Positions 1 through 8,038 of a stretch of DNA of 10,663 nucleotides are shown here, in pieces. Each line of letters begins with the position of its first letter. Within the stretch, counting starts at the first letter, position 1. The notes under the pieces are model-generated. The model saw only the letters and a list, made by a program, of their open reading frames with translations, had not been told where the DNA came from and did not search any database. A program made the position numbers and the translations under genes. The stretch comes from DAOTVS01 sp034436375 (GTDB lineage: Bacteria > Chloroflexota > Anaerolineae > SpSt-313): NCBI GenBank assembly GCA_034436375.1, contig DAOTVS010000120.1:1-10663 (forward strand), in the 5' to 3' direction.

Positions 1-281
1 TCGCTTCCTTTCTGGTGTTGGTACATTCAGAACACGGAGCGAGGCTTGCTGTTTCTCTATCTTCAATTGTTAAATCCGGGATATATCATGACCCGCCCAA
101 TCCCCCATCCCGGGTCAGAGCCGGGCACGCGCACAGCACCTTTGCCGGCTGTTACCGGGAGCCGGCTGGATCAAGTGCGGTTGCAGTACTAGAACGAAGC
201 CGGGTGGTGTTTGCCCGGCTTGCGGCTTGCGCAGGCGCACTTTGTGCAAGAATACACGAATAGGATAAGTAGACTCTGTTT
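1..281. other. Upstream non-coding region with small inverted repeats
   Basis: I see no convincing gene here; the open frames have atypical composition and no ribosome-binding site. Three short stems are visible: CCGGGAT/ATCCCGG (76-82 with 107-113), AAGCCGGG/CCCGGCTT (197-204 with 214-221, 9-base loop) and CTTGCGCA/TGTGCAAG (226-233 with 243-250, one G.T pair). All lie upstream of the operon promoter. The last two could end a transcript entering from the left, but no T-tract follows, so a terminator is not claimed. Confidence 0.4.
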
Positions 282-310
282 TTGACATGTTCTCTATCTC
301 GTGATATAAT
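282..310 (+). promoter_or_regulatory. Consensus sigma-70 promoter of the hydrogenase operon
   Basis: TTGACA at 282-287 and TATAAT at 305-310 are separated by exactly 17 bp, so both hexamers and the spacing match the housekeeping sigma-70 consensus. Transcription would start near 317, leaving a leader of about 200 nt before the first gene. So perfect a core promoter would be strong if unregulated. The operators over its -10 region and start site fit a repression model. No other promoter of this quality was seen in the window, so all genes downstream are probably one transcription unit. Confidence 0.85.
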
Positions 311-314
311 TCAC
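301..314. promoter_or_regulatory. Operator 1, GTGA-N6-TCAC, overlapping the -10 box
   Basis: GTGATATAATTCAC is an inverted repeat GTGA/TCAC whose six-base spacer is precisely the -10 hexamer TATAAT. The right arm continues as TCACA. The GTGA-N6-TCAC core is shared by operators of the redox repressor Rex (TTGTGA-N6-TCACAA type) and of CRP/FNR-family regulators. A protein bound here would block RNA polymerase, so repression is inferred. Rex is favoured because it senses NADH/NAD+ and commonly controls NAD-linked hydrogenase genes. The regulator itself is not in the window. Confidence 0.65.
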
Positions 315-316
315 AG

Positions 317-515
317 GCTTTAGTGATACAATTCACATGCTTCTTGGGTCGGGCCCTGGGTGGACCCCTCAGCAGGAAGAGCAAACGCGGCGATCGTATC
401 TCTATCATGGCGGCATAGGAAATGCTGAGGCGATGGGCGGTCGTTGCCGTCCGTTCGCTTTTTCCCCTTGACCCGTGAGCAGGATACAGGTTTGGGTGGT
501 GGGAAAGGCTTGCCC
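317..515 (+). other. Long 5' leader of the operon
   Basis: About 200 nt lie between the predicted transcription start and the first gene. Apart from operator 2 at its 5' end, I recognise only a short GGGTC/GACCC stem (346-350 with 363-367). No known riboswitch or T-box could be identified by eye. A start at 444 would add 24 residues to the first gene, but these do not resemble its family. Confidence 0.35.
323..336. promoter_or_regulatory. Operator 2, tandem copy of operator 1
   Basis: GTGATACAATTCAC repeats operator 1 exactly 22 bp downstream, about two helical turns, placing both sites on the same DNA face. The similarity extends past the palindrome: 301-320 and 323-342 match at 18 of 20 positions, including a trailing GCTT, so the pair looks like a tandem duplication. 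It lies just after the predicted start site, again a repressor-type position, and the spacing would suit cooperative binding. Confidence 0.6.
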
Positions 516-875
516 ATGACGCTCGAGGATGTGCTGAAGATTATTGATGGCAGGGTGCTGTCTCGCAATGTGGATCTCTCCATTCGGGTCACAATGGCCT
601 GTGGCGCGGATCTCATGAGCGATGTTCTTTCTTTTACCCACGCCGGAACCCTCCTCATGACGGGTCTCACTAATCCCCAGGTCGTGCGCACGGCCGAGAT
701 GGCTGGTATCCAGGCGATTGTCTTTGTGCGCGGCAAGCTCCCTCCATCGGAAACGATTGCCCTGGCGGAATCGATGGGGATACCCCTGCTTGCTACCCGG
801 CATACACTCTACGAGACCTGCGGGCGCCTCTACAGCGCCGGCTTGCCCAGTTGTGGCCTCTTTAACATGGCATAG
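516..875 (+). CDS. DRTGG-domain protein, hydrogenase-operon type
   Basis: This 119-residue protein has no membrane segment or signal peptide. It resembles the small stand-alone DRTGG-domain proteins that accompany electron-bifurcating hydrogenase operons; the domain is also found in phosphotransacetylases and with CBS domains, and is thought to be a regulatory or ligand-sensing fold. Its molecular function is unknown. Visible family features are an ADLMSDVL stretch (about residues 31-38), a middle region ending in PPSETIALAES and a C-terminal LYETCGRLYSAGL. It is a divergent paralogue of the protein at 1894-2235, which also begins MTL. I place the start at the ATG at 516, matching the paralogue's N-terminus, with a weak purine-rich site (GGGAAAGG, 501-508). 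An in-frame ATG at 444 is the alternative. It is the first gene after the promoter. Confidence 0.7.
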   Translation: MTLEDVLKIIDGRVLSRNVDLSIRVTMACGADLMSDVLSFTHAGTLLMTGLTNPQVVRTAEMAGIQAIVFVRGKLPPSETIALAESMGIPLLATRHTLYETCGRLYSAGLPSCGLFNMA

Positions 876-934
876 TGCAGTTTGCAAGGCCCCGATACAT
901 CCGTCACAAGTCAAGAACGGTGTGAGTATCTGCG

Positions 935-1897
935 ATGGTTGATCGCGTGACTCCAGACGAGGATAGCTCAGCAGCCGCTGCGCGTGTTACCAGGAGCCAG
1001 GAGCTGGTCTACGAGCTGCGGATCGGTGAGGTCATGACGTGCGATCCGATCACGGTCGCGCCCGACTGCTTGCTGACCGAGCTCAAAGAGATCCTGCGCG
1101 TGCGGCGCATCTCAGGAGTCCCGGTGGTGGATCAGGGCTGCCTGGTGGGCATTTTCAGTATCGAAGACCTGATTGTGGCCCTGGCGCGCGGTGAGATCGG
1201 GGCCCGGGTGGGCGATTTGATGACCCGCCAGGTGGTGTCGGTCTACGCCGACGAGTCGGTGATCCAGGCTGTCAACAAGTTTGCGCGCTACGGTTATGGG
1301 CGCTTGCCGGTGGTGGACCGCGAGGGGAATCTGGTGGGGATCATCACTCAGGGTGATGTCGTGCGGGGCCTGTTGCGGCGCCTGGAAGTGCAATGGCACG
1401 AAGAGGAGATCCATCGTTACCGGGCCAGCCATATCTTTGAGGATATCGAGTCGGATCAGACGGGCCTGATATTGCGTTACCGGGTGGCCGCGCGCGATTT
1501 TGTGCACGGCGGCGAAGCATCGAGCAAAGTGAAAAGGGCCCTGGAGCGAGTTGGCGCTGCACCGCCCATGGTCCGCCGGGTAGCTGTGGCGACCTATGAG
1601 GCCGAGACCAACCTGATCATCCATGCCGATGATGGGGGCCATCTGACGGTCGAGATCCAGCCCGACCGTATCCGCGTGGTCGCGCAAGACACGGGCCCTG
1701 GCATTCCTGATATCCAACAGGCCCTGCAGGCGGGTTTCTCGACAGCCCCCGATTGGATTCGCGAGCTGGGCTTTGGGGCCGGTATGGGGTTGAACAATAT
1801 TCGTACCTGTGCCGACGAGATGAATCTGGAATCCAGGGTTGGCGTGGGCACACGCCTGGAGGCTGTATTCCACCTGCGGGAGAGAGGGGCCACATGA
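935..1897 (+). CDS. CBS-CBS-HATPase fusion, putative signalling protein
   Basis: The 320-residue soluble protein has two CBS domains (about residues 30-85 and 92-148, each with the VGI(F/I) signature after a GVPVVD or RLPVVD strand). A GHKL ATPase domain follows (about 178-315), with an N-box around E222/N226, a G1 motif DTGPG (252-256) and a G2 glycine-rich loop (279-286). The ATPase half resembles anti-sigma kinases of the SpoIIAB/RsbW type rather than sensor kinases; no histidine phospho-acceptor domain is present. CBS pairs bind adenine nucleotides, so an adenylate- or redox-linked input to a kinase or ATPase output is plausible but inferred. The gene starts 59 nt after the first DRTGG gene and its stop overlaps the next start (ATGA), suggesting translational coupling. 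No strong Shine-Dalgarno precedes the ATG at 935. Confidence 0.8.
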   Translation: MVDRVTPDEDSSAAAARVTRSQELVYELRIGEVMTCDPITVAPDCLLTELKEILRVRRISGVPVVDQGCLVGIFSIEDLIVALARGEIGARVGDLMTRQVVSVYADESVIQAVNKFARYGYGRLPVVDREGNLVGIITQGDVVRGLLRRLEVQWHEEEIHRYRASHIFEDIESDQTGLILRYRVAARDFVHGGEASSKVKRALERVGAAPPMVRRVAVATYEAETNLIIHADDGGHLTVEIQPDRIRVVAQDTGPGIPDIQQALQAGFSTAPDWIRELGFGAGMGLNNIRTCADEMNLESRVGVGTRLEAVFHLRERGAT

Positions 1898-2235
1898 CGC
1901 TCAATGAGATTGTGTCAGCGCTCCAACTCAAAGTATTGGCAGGTCGGCCTGATGCCCAGAGCGCTGTGACAGGGGGCTATGCTGCGGATCTCCTGAGCTG
2001 TGTGATGGCACGCGCGCGTGCGGGCAGTGTGTGGGTCACCCTGCAGGCACATGTGAATGTGGTGGCGGTGGCCAGCCTGTTGGGCCTGGCCGGGGTTATC
2101 ATCACGGAGGGTGCCCAGCCCGACACCGCAACTTGCCAAAAGGCCGAAGCAGAGGGCGTCGTCTTGCTCTCGACCCGCGAGACGACCTTTGCCGTGGTGG
2201 CAGCGCTGGCCCGCCTCGGCGTTGAGGCTGCGTAG
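1894..2235 (+). CDS. Second DRTGG-like protein
   Basis: This 113-residue soluble protein is related to the product of 516-875: it starts MTL, has the AADLLSCVMARARAG segment (about residues 30-44) and ends in a helical region (TTFAVVAALARLG) matching the paralogue's LYETCGRLYSAGL. The sequences are otherwise quite different, so they are old paralogues rather than a recent duplication. The ATG at 1894 overlaps the TGA of the CBS-HATPase gene by four bases and follows a purine-rich GAGAGGGG. The tight coupling suggests the two proteins are made together and may interact. Function is unknown. Two DRTGG proteins with CBS/ATPase partners are typical of bifurcating-hydrogenase loci as I recall them. 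Confidence 0.65.
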   Translation: MTLNEIVSALQLKVLAGRPDAQSAVTGGYAADLLSCVMARARAGSVWVTLQAHVNVVAVASLLGLAGVIITEGAQPDTATCQKAEAEGVVLLSTRETTFAVVAALARLGVEAA

Positions 2236-2362
2236 GCCTGCCGCTGTGGGGGCAGTCTCAGGCCTGCTTGCCTGCCGGCGGGGCGACAGCGATGGCAAGG
2301 GGAAAGGGCATGTTTCGGACCTGCCCTGTGTGGTGATGGCAACCAATTGAGGGACGGTCATA

Positions 2363-3100
2363 GTGCGCACCTTTTGGGCCGACCTGCACGTGCATACTGT
2401 CTATTCCCCCTGCGCCGAGGTGGAGATGATCCCGCCGCTGATTGTGCAGCGGGCCGTGCAGTTGGGGCTCGATTGGATCGCCGTGACCGACCACAACGGG
2501 GCTGGCAACGCGGGCGCGGTGATGCAGGCCGCAGTTGGCACGGGGTTGGCCGTAACGCCGGGCATGGAAGTCGAGAGCCGGGAAGAGGTGCACGTTGTCT
2601 GTCTCTTTGATGGGCTTGCGGCCGCAGAGGATTGGGCTGCCCTGGTGGCGGCGCACCTGCCCGCCCGGCGCAATGACGAGCGCCATTTTGGCGCCCAGTT
2701 CGTGGTTGATGCTACTGGCGACTATGTGTGTACCGAGGAGCGCCTGTTATTGGCCTCGACCGACCTCAGCATCGAGGCGATTGTGCAGGGGGTGATGGCG
2801 CGTGGAGGGTTGGCTATCCCCGCCCACGTAGACCGGCCGGCCAACAGCCTGTTGGTCAACCTGGGTTTTGTGCCGCCGGATCTGGGTATCGAGGCCGTGG
2901 AGATCTCACGCTGGACGGCGGTTGAAGCCTTCCGGCAGGCCCACCCGGAGCTTGCGCGCCTGGCCCTGGTGAGCTCGGGAGATGTTCACCGCCTGAGCGA
3001 GTTCTTGCGGCGTACTGCGGTAACGGCGGCCGAACCCACTGTCGCCGAGCTGCGACGGGCCCTGCGCAGCGAAGGCGGCCGCAGTGTGCGGGTGTTTTGA
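2363..3100 (+). CDS. PHP-domain metal-dependent phosphoesterase-like protein
   Basis: The 245-residue protein carries the hallmarks of the PHP fold: the N-terminal DLHVHTVYSPC motif (H9, H11), VTDHNG (D43, H44), a glutamate-rich PGMEVESREEVH region (about 67-77), AIPAHVDRP (H155) and a C-terminal SGDVHR (D207, H209). These are the expected ligands of a multinuclear metal site, so it is probably catalytically competent. Substrates of stand-alone PHP proteins vary (histidinol-phosphate, nucleotides, 3',5'-bisphosphates); none can be assigned here. The GTG start at 2363 puts the HxH motif near the N-terminus as usual and has a GAGGG element about 10 nt upstream. The 127-nt spacer before it shows no gene. 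A PHP protein in this position is a familiar companion of HydABC-type operons. Confidence 0.8.
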   Translation: MRTFWADLHVHTVYSPCAEVEMIPPLIVQRAVQLGLDWIAVTDHNGAGNAGAVMQAAVGTGLAVTPGMEVESREEVHVVCLFDGLAAAEDWAALVAAHLPARRNDERHFGAQFVVDATGDYVCTEERLLLASTDLSIEAIVQGVMARGGLAIPAHVDRPANSLLVNLGFVPPDLGIEAVEISRWTAVEAFRQAHPELARLALVSSGDVHRLSEFLRRTAVTAAEPTVAELRRALRSEGGRSVRVF

Positions 3101-3109
3101 GGCTACCAA

Positions 3110-3198
3110 CTATCAGCTTTATTCGGTTCCAAAGGCGTGTTGTGCTCTGCCTGTCGCCGGCAGAACAGAGAAGCTGATAGCTGATGGCTGATAGCTAT
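3110..3198. repeat. Inverted AGCTGAT-heptad repeat element, copy 1
   Basis: In the spacer between the PHP gene and hydC, CTATCAGCTT (3110-3119) is perfectly complementary to AAGCTGATAG (3171-3180), enclosing 51 nt with a smaller CTCTG/CAGAG stem. The right arm continues as a 7-bp tandem array, AGCTGAT AGCTGAT GGCTGAT AGCTATT, ending only a few bases before the hydC Shine-Dalgarno (3202-3208). The same heptad recurs at 4426-4446 and 10368-10458, so this is a dispersed small repeat. Its origin (REP- or MITE-like) is unknown. Confidence 0.7.
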
Positions 3199-3214
3199 TT
3201 CGAGGAGGCAAGTC

Positions 3215-3700
3215 GTGAGTGAGGTCATGGCCGAAGAGACGCTGGATCTGGCGCCTCTTCAACAGATCATCGACGAGTACAAGGGACAACGGGGCGTTCT
3301 CATCCAGGTGCTGCAGCGCGCGCAGGCAATCTATGGCTATTTGCCGCCTGAGGTGCTGAAGGAGATCGCCGAGGGCCTGAATGTACCTCTGAGCCAGGTC
3401 TACGGTGTGGTCACCTTCTATTCCCAGTTCTACCTGACGCGGCGCGGCAAGCACGTCATCCGCACCTGCGATGGCACAGCCTGCCACGTGCGTGGCGCTG
3501 CCAAGGTCATCGATGCCCTGCAGAAGGAACTGGGTATTGGTCCAGGCGAGACGACCCCCGACTATGAGTTCACCTTCGAAGTGGTCTATTGCCTGGGTTC
3601 CTGCGGCCTCGCACCGGTGGCCGTGGTCGACGAGCAGGTGGTGGGCCGCCTGGTGCCCGAGAAGATGGTCCAGATCATCCGCGACCTGCGCAAGGAATAG
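3215..3700 (+). CDS. hydC: NAD-linked hydrogenase subunit HydC (NuoE/HoxE-like)
   Basis: The 161-residue protein is a thioredoxin-like [2Fe-2S] subunit of the NuoE/HoxE/HydC family. All four cluster ligands are present in the usual pattern, C85-x4-C90 and C126-x3-C130, within TCDGTACHVRG and YCLGSCGLAP. The N-terminal helical part (YGYLPPEVLKEIAEGLNVPLSQVYGVVTFY region, about 40-69) is typical. It would sit next to the FMN site of HydB in the cytoplasmic diaphorase module. The GTG at 3215 is preferred over the in-frame ATG at 3227 because GAGGAGG (3202-3208) lies six bases before it. It is the first enzyme subunit after the regulatory genes, separated from them by a repeat element. Normal length for the family; hoxE is an equally valid name. 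Confidence 0.93.
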   Translation: MSEVMAEETLDLAPLQQIIDEYKGQRGVLIQVLQRAQAIYGYLPPEVLKEIAEGLNVPLSQVYGVVTFYSQFYLTRRGKHVIRTCDGTACHVRGAAKVIDALQKELGIGPGETTPDYEFTFEVVYCLGSCGLAPVAVVDEQVVGRLVPEKMVQIIRDLRKE

Positions 3701-3709
3701 GCCTGACCC

Positions 3710-4261
3710 ATGCGCGAGCTCTCCTTGCACATTCTCGATCTTCTGGAGAATGCCGTTGAGGCCGGGGCGACGCGCATTGGCTTGACAATCGAAGAAGACT
3801 CTGCCGGCAACTGCATGACCATCCGCATCGAGGACAATGGGCGAGGCATGGCCCCCGAGTTGGCGACGCGGGTACTGGATCCCTTTGTGACTACCCGGCA
3901 GACGCGGCATGTGGGCCTGGGGTTGCCGCTTTTAGCGGCGGCTGCGGAGAGGGCTGGCGGCCGGGTGGAGGTTCGCTCACAACCTGGGGTGGGCACAGTG
4001 GTGACGGCCACCTTCCAGCTGCGGCACTGGGACCGGGCGCCTTTGGGCGATTTGCCCGGCACGCTCCTGGCGCTGTTCCTGGCGCAGCCGCCGGTCGATC
4101 TGCGCTATGTGCATCGGGTCGACGAGCGTGAGTTTGCCTGCGATTCCACGGAACTGCGTGATGCGCTCGGGGATGTGCCGCTGACACATCCCAGGGTTCG
4201 TGCCTGGTTGCGCGAGTACTTGCAGGAGGGGATCGCTGGGCTGGAGCGGACGGAGCCGTGA
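3710..4261 (+). CDS. Stand-alone GHKL ATPase without histidine phospho-acceptor domain
   Basis: This 183-residue protein begins directly with a GHKL ATPase domain: N-box ELSLHILDLLENAVEAGA (E13, N14), G1 DNGRGM (42-47), F-box DPF (57-59) and G2 GLGLP (69-73). The ATPase resembles the catalytic domain of sensor histidine kinases, but there is no dimerisation/phospho-acceptor domain and no sensor or membrane region. The last ~75 residues, with a YVHRVDEREFACDSTEL stretch, form a tail I do not recognise from other kinases. It follows hydC by nine bases. A similar small ATPase between the NuoE-like and [2Fe-2S] genes is usual in bifurcating [FeFe]-hydrogenase operons, so a role in regulating or assembling the enzyme is likely but unproven. 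The Shine-Dalgarno is weak; translation may be coupled to hydC. Confidence 0.85.
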   Translation: MRELSLHILDLLENAVEAGATRIGLTIEEDSAGNCMTIRIEDNGRGMAPELATRVLDPFVTTRQTRHVGLGLPLLAAAAERAGGRVEVRSQPGVGTVVTATFQLRHWDRAPLGDLPGTLLALFLAQPPVDLRYVHRVDEREFACDSTELRDALGDVPLTHPRVRAWLREYLQEGIAGLERTEP

Positions 4262-4425
4262 GAGCGGGCGGAACTTAAACGGGGTGCAAGCGGAGCGTAG
4301 GCCGGTGTTTCTCAACCCGACGCCCCGTGTTTGCTCCACAAAAAGCCCCAAACGAACCTGGCAATGGACCTATTGTTCGTGCTTGAGCGAGTTAGTTATG
4401 GGGAGAGTCTGCGTGCCCAGTTGGA
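4262..4425 (+). other. Intergenic spacer with imperfect stems
   Basis: Non-coding stretch between the HATPase and [2Fe-2S] genes. ACGGGG (4279-4284) pairs with CCCCGT (4323-4328) and ACGAAC (4352-4357) with GTTCGT (4375-4380). The first stem encloses the motif TTTCTCAACCCGACG, which may belong to another intergenic repeat family; that cannot be checked here. No promoter or terminator is clear. Confidence 0.3.
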
Positions 4426-4446
4426 GGCTGATAGCTGATAGCTGGC
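4426..4446. repeat. AGCTGAT-heptad repeat, single arm (copy 2)
   Basis: GGCTGAT AGCTGAT AGCTGGC is a three-unit, 7-bp-period array of the same type as the right arms at 3172-3198 and 10431-10458. No complementary left arm is visible in this spacer, so it may be a decayed or partial copy. As in the other copies it sits just upstream of a Shine-Dalgarno, here TAAGGAGG at 4457-4464. Confidence 0.65.
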
Positions 4447-4473
4447 CACTCCCCTCTAAGGAGGTTAATCGCA

Positions 4474-4848
4474 ATGCCCAAGCTGAAAAGCGTGGAAGAT
4501 CTGAAGAAGATTCGTGAGGAGGCGCAGCAGACCCTCAAAGTGCGCCTCGAGACGGGCACGCGCATTATCGTGGGGATGGGCACCTGCGGCATCGCTGCCG
4601 GTGCGCGCGATGTGATGCACGCCATCCTGGAAGAGCTTGAGAAGCGGCAGATCGAGGCTCATGTCGAGACGGTCGGCTGTATCGGCATGTGCGCCCATGA
4701 GCCACTGGTCGACATCGAGCAGGCCGGGCATCCCCGCATTACCTACGGCAACATCAAGCCCGACATGGTGCCCCGGCTGATCGAGGAGCACCTGATCAAG
4801 GGCAACGTGGTGCAGGAATGGGTCGTGGGCCGGCTATCTACACGTTAG
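4474..4848 (+). CDS. Thioredoxin-like [2Fe-2S] protein of HydABC-type operons
   Basis: The 124-residue soluble protein belongs to the small thioredoxin-like [2Fe-2S] ferredoxin group found between HydC and HydB genes. It has GMGTCGIAAGA (C38) and VGCIGMCAHEP (C69-x3-C73). These align with the cluster motifs of HydC and the HydB N-terminus, but the first ligand of the CX4C pair is valine (V33), leaving three cysteines. My recollection is that close homologues share this, so it may be a subfamily trait with a non-cysteine ligand or no cluster. The C-terminal EEHLIKGNVVQEWVVGR resembles EETLIKGRVVERL of HydB (residues 82-94), supporting common descent. The start is clear: ATG with TAAGGAGG nine bases upstream. 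Its role is unknown; an extra electron carrier or regulatory subunit is plausible. Confidence 0.82.
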   Translation: MPKLKSVEDLKKIREEAQQTLKVRLETGTRIIVGMGTCGIAAGARDVMHAILEELEKRQIEAHVETVGCIGMCAHEPLVDIEQAGHPRITYGNIKPDMVPRLIEEHLIKGNVVQEWVVGRLSTR

Positions 4849-4855
4849 CAGCCCT

Positions 4856-4893
4856 GACTCAAGACGTCCCAAGTCTTGGAAGCTTCGGGAGTC
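4856..4893 (+). other. Intergenic inverted repeats upstream of hydB
   Basis: Several mutually exclusive stems are possible: GACTC/GAGTC (4856-4860 with 4889-4893), AAGAC/GTCTT (4861-4865 with 4873-4877) and CCAAG/CTTGG (4869-4873 with 4875-4879). There is no T-tract, so this is not an obvious terminator. It may be a short intergenic repeat or an mRNA-processing or stability element. Confidence 0.4.
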
Positions 4894-4917
4894 TGGGTCG
4901 AGATGAAAAGTGACGTC

Positions 4918-4923
4918 AGGAGG
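4918..4923 (+). promoter_or_regulatory. Ribosome-binding site that fixes the hydB start
   Basis: AGGAGG ends seven bases before the ATG at 4931. An in-frame GTG at 4910 lies upstream of this site and lacks its own, so the ATG is chosen; the protein then begins MVEPLYRANVLVC, as expected for a HydB N-terminal [2Fe-2S] domain. Confidence 0.85.
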
Positions 4924-4930
4924 ACCTAAC

Positions 4931-8020
<3,090 letters not shown>

Positions 8021-8038
8021 CTAAGGAGGAAAACAGAG

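Noticed and set aside
197..250. Rho-independent terminator of an upstream gene
   Set aside because: Two stems are present but no T-tract follows and no upstream gene is visible in the window.
15..263. Possible small plus-strand gene before the promoter
   Set aside because: No ribosome-binding site, no recognisable protein family, and it is interrupted by hairpin-forming sequence.
2236..2362. Small extra gene (for example a separate anti-sigma factor) between the second DRTGG gene and the PHP gene
   Set aside because: The 127-nt gap is too short for such a domain, and the anti-sigma-like ATPase is already fused to the CBS protein.
3110..3198. CRISPR or satellite-type array suggested by repeated AGCTGAT units
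   Set aside because: The units are 7 bp, directly abutting and only three or four long, with no spacers and no cas genes; this is a small intergenic repeat, not a CRISPR.
4373..4399. Possible internal promoter (TTGTTC ... TAGTTA) before the [2Fe-2S] gene
   Set aside because: The boxes are poor and the spacing is only 14-15 bp; much weaker than the promoter at 282-310.
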